From Oscillospiraceae bacterium (GTDB taxonomy: Bacteria; Bacillota; Clostridia; Oscillospirales; Oscillospiraceae), in assembly GCA_020025425.1 (NCBI GenBank), contig JAHHSD010000012.1, forward strand, positions 1-44,023: DNA of 44,023 nucleotides, in the 5' to 3' direction. Under the pieces are notes generated by a model. That model was not told the origin of the DNA. It ran no database searches and saw nothing but the letters and a program-made list of their open reading frames with translations. Within the stretch, counting starts at the first letter, position 1. Every line of letters starts with the position of its first letter. Shown here piece after piece: positions 25,248 to 33,541 of the stretch. The position numbers and the translations under genes are program-made.

Positions 25248-25823
25248 ATGACGAAGGCGGACATGACCAAGAGTACAATTGGAAAATCTCTGCACAAGCT
25301 GCTCCAGACAAAACCCCTGGATGAGATTACCGTGAAGGAGATTGTGGAGGACTGCGGGATATCCAGACAGACCTTCTACTACCACTTCCAGGACATCTAT
25401 GGGGTTGTGGAGTGGCGCTTTCAGCAGGTGTCCCAGGAGCTGCTGGAACGCATTGTCGATACGGAGGATGAAAAAACGCAGAAGATCCAGGTGGTCATGA
25501 ATCTGATGCTGGAGAATAAGGATCTGCTGATCAACATTTATCGGGCGTTGGACCGCAGTTATCTGAACCACTATCTGACCAAGTGGACCAAGCCCATTTT
25601 GTACGGCATTATTCAGGAGCGGGCAAAGAACTATCATATTGAAAATGATGCGCTGGATTTTATTGTAGACATCTATGTATTTGGACTGGTGAACATTCTG
25701 CTGAACTGGCTGGACCGCGGACTGGTGCGCGGTCCGGTGCAGAGAATGGAATATTTTGACCAGCTGATGGAGGGCGGACTGGACGATATGCTCCGCCGAT
25801 TCAGCACCAGGAGTCCAGGCTGA
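25248..25823 (+). CDS. TetR/AcrR-family transcriptional regulator
   Basis: A 191-residue regulator. The N-terminal DNA-binding domain reads TVKEIVEDCGISRQTFYYHF at about residues 29-48, a canonical TetR helix-turn-helix ending in FYYHF. The C-terminal part is helical and resembles the DhaS-like subgroup. ATG 25248 is chosen for GGAGGGG at 25234-25240; the longer frame from 25197 adds a residue run with no domain character. It is divergent from ptb-buk, so control of butyrate formation and of itself is the likely job; the ligand is unknown. A terminator follows directly. Confidence 0.88.
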   Translation: MTKADMTKSTIGKSLHKLLQTKPLDEITVKEIVEDCGISRQTFYYHFQDIYGVVEWRFQQVSQELLERIVDTEDEKTQKIQVVMNLMLENKDLLINIYRALDRSYLNHYLTKWTKPILYGIIQERAKNYHIENDALDFIVDIYVFGLVNILLNWLDRGLVRGPVQRMEYFDQLMEGGLDDMLRRFSTRSPG

Positions 25824-25838
25824 TCGGAGTCAAGAAAG

Positions 25839-25876
25839 AAGGGGGAGTGCTGACCTGCGGGTCAGCACTCCCCCTT
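25839..25876. terminator. Terminator between the TetR gene and the GGDEF gene
   Basis: A perfect 17-bp stem (25839-25855 with 25860-25876) lies between convergent genes. The T-rich flank is better on the minus strand (TTCTTTCTT) than on the plus strand, so it probably serves both. Confidence 0.8.
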
Positions 25877-25902
25877 AAGCTGTAAAAGACAGTGAGGCTT
25901 GA

Positions 25903-27156
25903 TTATTTTTCTCTCCTAGCGGCGATACCGCCGTTTTTTTGATTGTGTAAGGGGAGAAATGGATTTGACTCCTCGGAAAGCTCCAGGCGGGAGCCGATGT
26001 GGTGATCGGAGTGACCGAATATCTTGATCAGCGGCTGGTCTCCCAGACAGAGGCATCCGCCGTTTTTTGAGGTGCTTTTCAGCTCGTACATGGCGGCATC
26101 GGCCATGGAGAGAATGTCGGTGGGGGTGCTGCCGTCAGCCATAGACTGTACGCAGACGCCGATGGAGAAGGTGACCTGGATCTCCTCCTCACCCTTGCAG
26201 ACCACGATGGGAACCTTGTCAAGGAGGGATTCCACCTTCCGTCTGGCGATGAACTCAATGGTGTCCCAGCTGACGGTTTTCACCAGAAAAAAGGAGGCAA
26301 ACTCGTCTCCGCCGATTCGGGCCGCATGGTCCTCTGAGGGAAACACCTGTTGCAGAATCCGGGCCACTTCAATCAGCACCTGATCACCGGCGTTGTGCCC
26401 GAAGGTATCGTTGACCAATTTGAAGTTATCCAGATCGACCAGAACGGCCACAGCCATACCCTCCGTACAGGACGTGAATTCCTGAAGCATGGTGTGGAAG
26501 TGGCGCGTGTTCATCAGATTGGTCAGTGCATCGGTGTCCCGCTCATGCTCAAGCTGGGACTCCAGCTCAAACAGGCGGTAGCGATCTTTGGTGTATACGT
26601 AGTTGACGGTGAGCGCAAACAGAATCGTGACAGTGGTGTTGATGGAAAAATAGGTGTGATTTGTGGAGGATGTATATAACGCATGTTTGAGGAAAAAGGG
26701 CGGAAGCAGCATCCAAAACAGAATAAACATCGAGTAGTGGATTGGGTTCAGATAGATCATGCCGGCTGTGGCGACCACCAGATAGATCACCAGGAAGAAC
26801 ATCTTGAAATAGTTTGTCACGATGGTGTACACATAGAGCATCAGAACCGTGGTGTAAATGTTTCGGATGAGATAGATGCCCCGCTTGCGGTAACCGCGGC
26901 TGATCTGACGCTTCAGGCAACGCAGACACAGCAGAGAGAACAGGGAAAAGAGGAAGGTGCTCAGGATAATGAGGATATCCTTACTGGTGTAGGTCTCACT
27001 GAAGCATATCAGGAGAAGGCCATAGATCAGAAAAAAGATCATGATGATCTGAATGAATACAGAGAGGGCATTCGCTTCAAACTGAAGTGCTTTGGTCAGG
27101 TACTGTGCTTTCGGAACGTGGCTGCGCATCATACTGTTTTTGAGTGGGTTAAACAA
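25903..27156 (-). CDS. Membrane-bound GGDEF protein, predicted diguanylate cyclase
   Basis: Predicted to make cyclic di-GMP from two GTP. About 417 residues: the N-terminal half has about six hydrophobic helices forming a membrane sensor, and the C-terminal ~165 residues are a GGDEF domain starting at the RDTDALTNLMN block. The active-site motif is an intact GGDEF in RIGGDEFASF. The inhibitory I-site is degenerate: the Asp is kept but Pro replaces the RxxD arginine, so product inhibition at this site is not expected. The start is uncertain: TTG 27156 has GGAGGG 5 bases upstream, ATG 27132 has no clear ribosome site, and the longer frame to 27360 adds AT-rich, non-protein-like sequence. The gene is noticeably more AT-rich at its 5' end than its neighbours. 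Confidence 0.88.
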   Translation of the reverse strand: MFNPLKNSMMRSHVPKAQYLTKALQFEANALSVFIQIIMIFFLIYGLLLICFSETYTSKDILIILSTFLFSLFSLLCLRCLKRQISRGYRKRGIYLIRNIYTTVLMLYVYTIVTNYFKMFFLVIYLVVATAGMIYLNPIHYSMFILFWMLLPPFFLKHALYTSSTNHTYFSINTTVTILFALTVNYVYTKDRYRLFELESQLEHERDTDALTNLMNTRHFHTMLQEFTSCTEGMAVAVLVDLDNFKLVNDTFGHNAGDQVLIEVARILQQVFPSEDHAARIGGDEFASFFLVKTVSWDTIEFIARRKVESLLDKVPIVVCKGEEEIQVTFSIGVCVQSMADGSTPTDILSMADAAMYELKSTSKNGGCLCLGDQPLIKIFGHSDHHIGSRLELSEESNPFLPLHNQKNGGIAARREK

Positions 27157-27301
27157 ACAATCCCTCCGTTTGGACAGAATATGTATGGATACAGAATTTA
27201 GAAAAAATAGAGAAATCTGGCAGGAAGAACTCACCTGATTTTGTAAATAGTGGTTTCTATTTTGAACATGGGTAAGAGAAAAGTCAATAGCAGATTTCAA
27301 A

Positions 27302-27330
27302 AATAAACAATTCAAACGGCATATTGTCAA
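27302..27330 (-). promoter_or_regulatory. Possible SigA promoter of the GGDEF gene
   Basis: On the minus strand TTGACA (27325-27330) and TTTATT (27302-27307) are 17 bases apart in AT-rich DNA. The -35 box is perfect and the -10 box is weak. It leaves a leader of about 140 bases. Confidence 0.45.
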
Positions 27331-27397
27331 CTTTGACCGTATATAGACCAAGATACGCATATATAATTGGGATAGACTGCACCTGTGCCTATGCTGC

Positions 27398-27426
27398 TTG
27401 CCGCACAGTGGAAAAACTGATATAAT
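27398..27426 (+). promoter_or_regulatory. SigA-type promoter of the MscS-family gene
   Basis: TTGCCG (27398-27403) and a perfect TATAAT (27421-27426) are 17 bases apart, about 34 bases before the GTG start. Confidence 0.75.
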
Positions 27427-27459
27427 ACAAGAATACTGAAATTTAGGAGGACAGCATCT

Positions 27460-28287
27460 GTGCCATCTAATGTGGAAGAAATCGTGAGCGGCGTAGTAAA
27501 AGACGTCAATGTAGGCGGAATTGATTTCAGCCGGTTTATCAAGGCGGCAGCCATTCTGGTGATCGGTATGATCACCATTCGCATCCTGATGAAAATTGTG
27601 GATCGGGCGCTGAAGCGTGCCAATAATATCGGTGTGATCGGGGGCTATCTGCGCTCAGTCCTGAAGGTGATCCTGTGGGTCATTGTCCTGCTGGTCGTGG
27701 TGGACGCCATCGGCGTGCCCGTGACCTCCCTGGTGGCGCTGCTGAGTGTGGCGGCATTGGCCATTTCCCTGGCCCTGCAAAACACACTGGCCAACGTGGC
27801 CAGCGGCATCATGCTGCTGGTGGCCAAGCCCATGGAGGCCGGGGACTATGTGGAGGTAGACGGAGTGGGCGGCACGGTGGAGATCATCGGCCTGGCGTAC
27901 AGCACCCTGGCCACCCCGGACAACAAAGAGATCTTTATGCCCAACAGCCAGATCTCCGCAGCCAAGATCGTCAACTACACCCGGCTGGGCAAGCGCCGGG
28001 TGGACTGGAGCTTTACCGCATCCTATGACGCCCCCACCGAGACGGTGAAAACGGCCATCTCTGAGGTACTGGAGAAGTATCCCCAGATTCTGCCCGACCC
28101 GGCCCCCGTGATCTATGTGTCCAACTACGGGGCCAGCAGCATCGAATATGTGGTGCGGGTCTGGACCGCCAGCGCCGACTACTGGCCGGTCTACTACGGT
28201 GTGATGGAGGACGTACGGGCGGCCTTCCAGCGCCACAACGTGGAGATGACGTACGACCATCTGAACGTGCATCTGCTGAATCAATAA
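27460..28287 (+). CDS. mscS: MscS-family mechanosensitive ion channel
   Basis: Pressure-gated channel that releases solutes on osmotic downshift, forming a heptamer in the membrane. The 275-residue protein is close to E. coli MscS in length and layout. Three hydrophobic helices come first, the third being the pore helix (SVAALAISLALQNTLANVASG, about residues 98-118) with the Ala/Gly packing pattern. The cytoplasmic beta domain follows, with GDYVEVDGVGGTVEIIGL and FMPNSQI. The GTG start is supported by AGGAGG 9 bases upstream and a good promoter; no ATG fits better. Confidence 0.94.
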   Translation: MPSNVEEIVSGVVKDVNVGGIDFSRFIKAAAILVIGMITIRILMKIVDRALKRANNIGVIGGYLRSVLKVILWVIVLLVVVDAIGVPVTSLVALLSVAALAISLALQNTLANVASGIMLLVAKPMEAGDYVEVDGVGGTVEIIGLAYSTLATPDNKEIFMPNSQISAAKIVNYTRLGKRRVDWSFTASYDAPTETVKTAISEVLEKYPQILPDPAPVIYVSNYGASSIEYVVRVWTASADYWPVYYGVMEDVRAAFQRHNVEMTYDHLNVHLLNQ

Positions 28288-28340
28288 AAAGTGCCGGACC
28301 CAAGGGCAAAGTCATTCAGATCAGCCTTTGGGCGAAGCAG

Positions 28341-28382
28341 AAAAAGCATCCACCCAATTTGAAACGGGATGGGTGCTTTTTT
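28341..28382. terminator. Bidirectional terminator after mscS
   Basis: A stem AAAAGCATCCACCC with GGGATGGGTGCTTTT (one wobble pair and one mismatch) has T runs on both strands. It serves mscS on the plus strand and the small membrane protein gene on the minus strand. Confidence 0.85.
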
Positions 28383-28421
28383 GCTTGTGACATATAATCG
28401 GTGAGGAAGCTTGGAGTAGGT

Positions 28422-28745
28422 TTAACACTTGTTTTTCATTTTTTTGATCAGGGGAGAAATAAAGAGCAGATAGACACAGGGAGCAAGCAGGAACGCCACG
28501 ACCAGCAGTTTCACAGCCCCGCCCAGGTCGCCTTTTGTGTACATGGAGAACCCCGCCCACACCAGCAAGCCAAGAATGCACAGATATAGGACAAAGGTGA
28601 AGCTCCAAGCAACCCAGAAGAACACATGAATCCAGACACAGCGGGGTTTACCATTTGCTTCCGCTTGTTTTTGAGCGGTATATAAAATTTTTGACAGGTA
28701 TGAGCCGGCAATTACTGCGATCAAAAGCCCCCACCATTTCATCAT
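28422..28745 (-). CDS. Small membrane protein of unknown function
   Basis: A 107-residue protein I do not recognise. It has three or four hydrophobic segments (about 4-20, 38-66 and 78-97) and a Lys-rich C-terminus ending in KKMKNKC. GAGGTG lies 4 bases before the first ATG and 7 before the second (28742), so the second may be used. It sits between a bidirectional terminator and an AT-rich gene-free stretch (28746-29076), in which I see only a short GTTGA/TCAAC palindrome and the terminator of the next gene. Confidence 0.65.
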   Translation of the reverse strand: MMKWWGLLIAVIAGSYLSKILYTAQKQAEANGKPRCVWIHVFFWVAWSFTFVLYLCILGLLVWAGFSMYTKGDLGGAVKLLVVAFLLAPCVYLLFISPLIKKMKNKC

Positions 28746-28970
28746 GTTTCACCTCAGTTTCATAATTTGATTTCATACATGATACCATGCCGCATGCCCT
28801 AAAGAAGTTAAATTTTCTTGAATTTTCTGTTCCGTTAAGTTTATGTTGATTTGTCAACAGATCCCTGGTTTTTGTTGAAGTACAGTATAGTCAGCTTTGG
28901 AAAACAGCAAGCAGGAATTCCCGTGATCCACCGTGATAGTATGAAGTCATCTGATCAAATCAGGTACAAA

Positions 28971-29029
28971 AAGAACACAGCCATTCAGGGAGAAACAGAT
29001 GGTTTCGATTCCTGAACGGCTGTGTTTTC
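28971..29029 (-). terminator. Terminator of the DUF4830 gene
   Basis: On the minus strand a long stem (about 29011-29029 with 28974-28989, one mismatch, with a small GAAAC/GTTTC hairpin inside the loop) is followed by TTCTTTTTG. It lies about 48 bases past the stop at 29077. Confidence 0.8.
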
Positions 29030-29076
29030 AGGCTGGCTTCATGATATTGCCGCCAAGGGTCTGGAATTTTTTGGTC

Positions 29077-29553
29077 TTATGGCCTTGTCAGGCCGTGGAG
29101 AAACCCATCCAGCTGAGGAGAGAGGACCTCGCCCCCCACTACGGTGTGGCGGCGGATCAGCAGGTTGACTACGACGCCATCTTCCCCGGTGGGGTAGTTG
29201 GTGATGGTGTAGGTGTAACGCTTGACCCGTTTGCCGGTGTACTTCTCCAGATGGAAGCCCTGGCTGTGCTGGAGGTCCAGATACTCCTGATAGCTGTCAT
29301 CCATCTGGGCGGGGATGAGGAGCTCCTCCACAGCGGTTGGATCGGGGGATACCTGCCAGCCGCAGCTGTTCAGATAGGCGATCCGATCCTCATTTGTGTG
29401 GACTCCCTTGGGGTCTGGTACGTCAGAGACGGCGGCGGCGACCGGCCGTGTGGGGGAGGCCAGAGATACGACCAGCGCCGCACAGCACAGCAGGACGGCC
29501 GCCGCGCTGACAGCCAGTCTGCGCCTGGGCAGCTTCGCTGTTACAATCAACAT
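29077..29553 (-). CDS. DUF4830 domain-containing exported or anchored protein
   Basis: A 158-residue protein with a basic N-terminus and one hydrophobic helix (about 14-33) acting as a signal peptide or anchor, then an outside domain. The domain matches my memory of DUF4830: RIAYLNSCGWQV, an EELLIP block, YLDLQHSQGFHLEKYTGKRVKRYTY, and a C-terminal GGEVLSPQLDGFLHGL. The function of this family is not known; it is common as a small exported protein in gut Clostridia. It is divergent from rsuA. Confidence 0.8.
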   Translation of the reverse strand: MLIVTAKLPRRRLAVSAAAVLLCCAALVVSLASPTRPVAAAVSDVPDPKGVHTNEDRIAYLNSCGWQVSPDPTAVEELLIPAQMDDSYQEYLDLQHSQGFHLEKYTGKRVKRYTYTITNYPTGEDGVVVNLLIRRHTVVGGEVLSPQLDGFLHGLTRP

Positions 29554-29677
29554 GGTCTATGACTCCCTTTCTCAGCTTGTTCGATCCATCTTATGAGGGT
29601 GGACAGCCATATATTCATTGACTTTTATCCCAAATTCGGGATAAGATAAAAAAGATGATACAAAGGGGGAGATAGAC

Positions 29678-30391
29678 ATGGCACTCCAGCGCCTGGACAA
29701 GCTGCTGTCCGCCACGGGGCACTGGTCCCGGAAGGAAATCAAGGATATGGTCCGCCAGGGCCGGATCACGGCCGATGGCCGCCCCGTACTGCGTCCGGAG
29801 GAGAAGTGGGACCCGCAGCTGGCGGAGATCCGGGTGGACGGGCAGGCGGTGGACTGCGCACCCTTTGTCTACCTCATGCTCCACAAGCCGGCGGGCCTGC
29901 TGTCGGCCACAGAGGACCGGGATCAAAAGACGGTGCTGGACCTGCTGCCCGAGCACCTTCAGCGCCGGGGGTTGTTTCCCGTGGGACGGCTGGATAAGGA
30001 CACGGAGGGCCTGCTCCTGCTCACCGACGACGGGGAGCTGGCCCACCGGCTCCTGTCCCCCAGGAAGCACGTGGACAAGGTGTACTACGCCAAAGTGGAC
30101 GGCATTGTGGACCGGGACGATGCGGCTGCCCTGGCGGAGGGGATGACCCTGGGGGATGGGCTCCGGTGCCTGCCGGCCGGGCTGGAGCCCCTGGGGGACG
30201 GCTCGGAGTGCCTGGTCACCCTGCGGGAGGGAAAGTACCACCAGGTCAAGCGGATGATGGCCGCCCGGGGCAAACCGGTAATCTATCTAAAACGGCTGTC
30301 CATGGGGCCGATTTGCCTGGATGAGCGCCTGAAAAAAGGGGAGTGGAGGATGCTGAATTCCCAGGAATTGCAAAATTTGAAGGGTCAATAG
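29678..30391 (+). CDS. rsuA: Pseudouridine synthase, RsuA/RluB/E/F family
   Basis: Isomerises a specific uridine in ribosomal RNA to pseudouridine; the RsuA-type layout suggests 16S rRNA U516. The 237-residue protein starts with an S4 RNA-binding domain (LDKLLSATGHWSRKEIKDMV, ITADGRPV) and continues with the catalytic domain, whose motif PVGRLDKDTEGLLLLTDDG contains the active-site Asp. The block EGKYHQVKRMM near residue 188 is the usual C-terminal motif. GGGGGAGA precedes the ATG. The exact target uridine cannot be told from sequence alone. Confidence 0.93.
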   Translation: MALQRLDKLLSATGHWSRKEIKDMVRQGRITADGRPVLRPEEKWDPQLAEIRVDGQAVDCAPFVYLMLHKPAGLLSATEDRDQKTVLDLLPEHLQRRGLFPVGRLDKDTEGLLLLTDDGELAHRLLSPRKHVDKVYYAKVDGIVDRDDAAALAEGMTLGDGLRCLPAGLEPLGDGSECLVTLREGKYHQVKRMMAARGKPVIYLKRLSMGPICLDERLKKGEWRMLNSQELQNLKGQ

Positions 30392-30443
30392 AGGGCAGAA
30401 TCTGCCTTTTCGGCGTTTTCCACAAAAAATTACAGAAAACCTC

Positions 30444-30480
30444 TTGCCAAACAGGGGGGTTACCCGTTATAATAGGTAAC
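30444..30480 (+). promoter_or_regulatory. Promoter with inverted repeat around the -10 box, before the CdaR/PucR gene
   Basis: TTGCCA (30444-30449) and TATAAT (30468-30473) are 18 bases apart. A perfect inverted repeat, GTTACC (30459-30464) and GGTAAC (30475-30480), brackets the -10 box with a 10-base spacing, one helical turn and a half centre to centre. It is placed as an operator would be, possibly for autoregulation. Confidence 0.65.
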
Positions 30481-30516
30481 AGTGTAAATTTGATGCAGTT
30501 CATGGGAGGGATCAAT

Positions 30517-31608
30517 GTGTCTAGCAGGATGTTCCAAGGAGTCGTACTCCAAATGAAAGACAACATCGATCGCATGATTGGTGTAATTGATGCGGATGGT
30601 ATCGTGGTGGCATGCAGTGAGCTGACCTGTATCGGAGAGCATTGGTCCGGGGCTGTGGCTGCCATCAATGCGGCGGAGAACGGCGTGGCCCGCTTTGAGG
30701 GACGCACCTTCAAGCCGCTGTCCGGCTGGGGTGTCCAGTTTGGCAATGCCGCCTTTGTGCAGGGGGACGACGATGTGGCTGCCTCCATGTGTGCGATGGC
30801 CGCTGTGGCTTTCAATGGAGCCAAGACCTATTACGAAGAAAAGCACGACAAGGCCACCTTTGTGAAGAATATCGTCTCTGACAATATTCTCCTGGGCGAT
30901 ATCTACACCCAGGCGAAGGAGCTGCACTTTGTGTCCGAGGCGCCCCGCGCCGCCTTCCTGGTCCGTCAGCTGGGCCAGGCGGATGTGTCCACCATCGACG
31001 TGATCCAGAACCTGTTCCCCAACAACCAGGTGGATTTTGTCATCTCCATCAACGAGACGGATGTGGCGCTCATCAAGCAGCTGCCCGAGGGGGCGGACGC
31101 CAAGGAGCTGCAGAAGATCGCCAACCAGATCGCCACCGCCGTGGCCCAGGAGCTGGGCATCAAGGTGGTGATCGGCATCGGCACCGTCGTCAACCACATT
31201 CGGGATCTGGCCCGGGCCTACAAGGAGGCCGGTGTGGCCATCGACGTGGGCAAGGTGTTCGATACCGAAAAGACGGTCATCAACTACGAGAATCTGGGTA
31301 TCGGCCGACTGATTTATCAGCTGCCCACCATCCTGTGTCAGATGTTCCTCCAGGAGGTCTTTAAGAAGAACCCCATTGACGCCCTGGATCAGGAGACCCT
31401 GCTGACCATCAACAAGTTCTTTGAGAACAACCTGAACGTGTCCGAGACGGCCCGCAAGCTGTTCGTACACCGCAACACCCTGGTCTACCGCCTGGAGAAG
31501 ATCAAGAAGCTGACCGGGCTGGACCTGCGGGAGTTTGACGACGCCATCACCTTCAAGGTGGCACTGATGGTCAAAAAGTATCTGATTTCCCGGGGAATTG
31601 AATCCTGA
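30517..31608 (+). CDS. CdaR/PucR-family transcriptional regulator
   Basis: A 363-residue regulator. The N-terminal ~130 residues resemble the sugar-diacid-recognition type sensor domain (MIGVIDADGIVVACSEL, later WGVQFGNAAFVQGDD). A GGDEF-like middle domain follows. The C-terminal PucR helix-turn-helix reads FFENNLNVSETARKLFVHRNTLVYRLEKI near residues 300-328. GTG 30517 is preferred because GGGAGGG lies 6 bases upstream; ATG 30502 contains that site, and the frame open to 30343 runs back across the promoter into rsuA. No catabolic gene is adjacent: a terminator follows and then ftsE, so the targets are elsewhere. Confidence 0.85.
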   Translation: MSSRMFQGVVLQMKDNIDRMIGVIDADGIVVACSELTCIGEHWSGAVAAINAAENGVARFEGRTFKPLSGWGVQFGNAAFVQGDDDVAASMCAMAAVAFNGAKTYYEEKHDKATFVKNIVSDNILLGDIYTQAKELHFVSEAPRAAFLVRQLGQADVSTIDVIQNLFPNNQVDFVISINETDVALIKQLPEGADAKELQKIANQIATAVAQELGIKVVIGIGTVVNHIRDLARAYKEAGVAIDVGKVFDTEKTVINYENLGIGRLIYQLPTILCQMFLQEVFKKNPIDALDQETLLTINKFFENNLNVSETARKLFVHRNTLVYRLEKIKKLTGLDLREFDDAITFKVALMVKKYLISRGIES

Positions 31609-31630
31609 GTCCGGGAATCCGTGAACAAGA

Positions 31631-31673
31631 ACAAACAGACAGTGTCTCCGCAGGGAGTCACTGTCTGTTTTTT
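31631..31673 (+). terminator. Terminator of the CdaR/PucR gene
   Basis: A 12-bp stem (31633-31644 with 31659-31670) with four more inner pairs (CTCC/GGAG) is followed by TTTTTT, 25 bases after the stop. Confidence 0.92.
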
Positions 31674-31732
31674 GCTGGTTTGAATGCTTGGAAAACGGCT
31701 GGAATTCGATTATTTTCCAGGGGAAAACAGCA

Positions 31733-31761
31733 TTTACATAACGCCGAACTTGTGGTACACT
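31733..31761 (+). promoter_or_regulatory. SigA-type promoter of the ftsEX operon
   Basis: TTTACA (31733-31738) and TACACT (31756-31761) are 17 bases apart, leaving a leader of about 65 bases before ftsE. Confidence 0.65.
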
Positions 31762-31832
31762 GAAAGAACAGCCTTCCTCCGGATCGGGAACGGTCGGCGG
31801 GGAAAACATACGGCTGGTAAGCGGGGAGCAGC

Positions 31833-32522
31833 ATGATACGACTCATAGACGTGTATAAGGAATATGACAACGGAACCAAGGCATTAAAAGGGGTCTCCAT
31901 GCGGATCGACGATGGGGAATTTGTCTTTTTGGTTGGCCCGTCCGGTTCCGGAAAATCAACCGTGATCAAGCTCATCACCGGTGAGATCGGGACCACCGAG
32001 GGCCGGCTGATGGTCAATGGCTATAACCTGAACAATATCAGCCCCAGACAGATCCCTTACATGCGGCGGACCCTGGGCATCATCTTCCAGGATTTCCGCC
32101 TGATCGAGAAAAAAACGGTGTACGAAAACCTGGCCTTCGCCATGCGGGCCGTGGGGGCGTCGGGCAGAGAGCTGAAGCGCCGGATCCCCTATGTGCTGGA
32201 GCTGGTGGGGCTGGAGCAGAAGGCGGACCGGTACCCCGGAGAGATCTCCGGCGGTGAGCAGCAGCGCGTGGCCATCGCCCGGGCGCTGGTAAACAATCCC
32301 AGCATGATCATTGCCGACGAGCCCACCGGAAACCTGGACCCCCAGCGCTCCCTGGAGATCATGATGCTGCTGGAGCGGATCAACGAGCTGGGCACCACCG
32401 TGCTGGTGGTCACCCATGAGAAGGCACTGGTCAACCGCTTCGCCAAGCGGGTGGTTGCCATTGAAAACGGACGGATCATCAGTGACGAGACAGGTGGGTA
32501 TTACAATGGCGAGACGGTTTGA
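31833..32522 (+). CDS. ftsE: Cell-division ABC transporter-like ATPase FtsE
   Basis: ATPase that with FtsX transmits a division signal across the membrane to activate peptidoglycan hydrolases. The 229-residue length is typical. Walker A GPSGSGKST, the Q-loop IFQDFRLI (with the FtsE-type RRTLGIIFQDFRL block), signature ISGGEQQRVAIARA, Walker B MIIADEPTGNLD and H-loop VVTHE are all intact. GGGGAG precedes the ATG. The gene overlaps ftsX by 17 bases, so translation is coupled. A hydrolase gene two genes downstream completes the system. Confidence 0.95.
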   Translation: MIRLIDVYKEYDNGTKALKGVSMRIDDGEFVFLVGPSGSGKSTVIKLITGEIGTTEGRLMVNGYNLNNISPRQIPYMRRTLGIIFQDFRLIEKKTVYENLAFAMRAVGASGRELKRRIPYVLELVGLEQKADRYPGEISGGEQQRVAIARALVNNPSMIIADEPTGNLDPQRSLEIMMLLERINELGTTVLVVTHEKALVNRFAKRVVAIENGRIISDETGGYYNGETV

Positions 32523-33396
32523 TGTTGGATATTACGCGAAAGAGGGCGTTCAGTCGATTTTCACCCATGGGCTGATGTCCTTTGCCGCTGTGTGTATGAC
32601 GGTGGCCTGTCTGCTGATCATGGGCTCTTTCTCCCTGTTGGCAGTCAACCTGGATCACATGCTTGGTGATCTGGAGGCGGAAAACGAGTTTTTGGCCTAC
32701 ATTGATGAGACCTACACCGAGGAGCAGGCCCGGGCGCTTCAGACGCAGATCGAGGCTGTGCCAAATGTATCAACCGTGACCTTTGTCACCCGGGCTGAGG
32801 CCAAGGCCGACTTCCTGGAGGGCCGGGAGTCCAACCCCCTGCTGGCTGACATGCCCGCGGAGAAGCTGCGGGACCGCTACCGCATCCATGTGACCGACAT
32901 CGAGGACATGGCGGAGACGGTGCATGCGGTGGAACAGGTCACCGGCGTGGCCCGGACCCGGGCGGCTGTGGAGATCGCCCAGGGCTTCGTGATGGTGCGC
33001 AACATCGCCACCGGCGTGGCTCTGGTGCTGGTGGCCATGCTGCTGCTCATCTCCCTGTTCATCATTTCCAATACCATCAAGCTGGCCACCTTCTACCGCC
33101 GGGAGGAGATCGCCATTATGAAGATGTGCGGCGCCACAAACAGCTTTGTGCGCTGGCCCTTCGTGTTTGAGGGTATGATTCTGGGTCTGCTCGGCGCACT
33201 GGTGGCCTTTTTCCTCCAGTGGGGGCTGTACGAGCTGGTGGGGCGCATGGTGCTCCAGAGCAATGGACTGCAGCTGGCCACCATCCTCAGCTACACCAGC
33301 ATGATCCGCTATATCCTGCCCGTGTTCTGCGGGACCGGGCTTCTTATCGGTATAGGCGGCTCTCTGCTGGCTATCCGGAAGTTTTTGCAGGTATAA
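32506..33396 (+). CDS. ftsX: Cell-division membrane protein FtsX
   Basis: Membrane partner of FtsE. The 296-residue protein has the FtsX layout: one helix near residues 20-42, an extracellular domain of about 130 residues (rich in Glu, starting LEAENEFLAYIDE), then three helices (about 175-200, 220-245 and 265-290) with a FYRREEIAIMKMCGATNSFVRWPFVFEG loop, which is a family hallmark. ATG 32506 lies inside the end of ftsE and follows AGGTGGG; an earlier in-frame start at 32416 would add unrelated residues. The outside domain should contact the coiled coil of the hydrolase encoded downstream. Confidence 0.94.
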   Translation: MARRFDVGYYAKEGVQSIFTHGLMSFAAVCMTVACLLIMGSFSLLAVNLDHMLGDLEAENEFLAYIDETYTEEQARALQTQIEAVPNVSTVTFVTRAEAKADFLEGRESNPLLADMPAEKLRDRYRIHVTDIEDMAETVHAVEQVTGVARTRAAVEIAQGFVMVRNIATGVALVLVAMLLLISLFIISNTIKLATFYRREEIAIMKMCGATNSFVRWPFVFEGMILGLLGALVAFFLQWGLYELVGRMVLQSNGLQLATILSYTSMIRYILPVFCGTGLLIGIGGSLLAIRKFLQV

Positions 33397-33428
33397 AATT
33401 GCACTGATTAAGAAAGAGGGCGAAGCAG

Positions 33429-33527
33429 TTGAAAAAGACCACGCAGCAGAAGATCATTGCGGGACTGGCCATGCTGATGGTAGTGCTGATGTTGCTGCCT
33501 ATTTTGGCGAACGTACTGATCCACTGA
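33429..33527 (+). CDS. 32-residue single-helix membrane peptide between ftsX and the M23 hydrolase gene
   Basis: A small frame, too short for usual ORF calling, with a TTG start preceded by GAGGGCG. The product begins MKKTTQQK and continues as one hydrophobic helix (about residues 9-29) ending in NVLIH, a basic-in topology. It fills the gap between ftsX (32 bases upstream) and the hydrolase gene (14 bases downstream), so it is likely co-translated. Length and layout resemble the DUF4044/Prli42 type of Firmicute microprotein, but I cannot prove homology. It may equally be a FtsEX partner. Confidence 0.6.
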   Translation: MKKTTQQKIIAGLAMLMVVLMLLPILANVLIH

Positions 33528-33541
33528 GTAGGGGAGCATTT

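Noticed and set aside
28845..28858. GTTGA-TTTG-TCAAC palindrome with a TTGACA on the minus strand
   Set aside because: No -10 box at 16-19 bases; too short to call an operator in AT-rich DNA.
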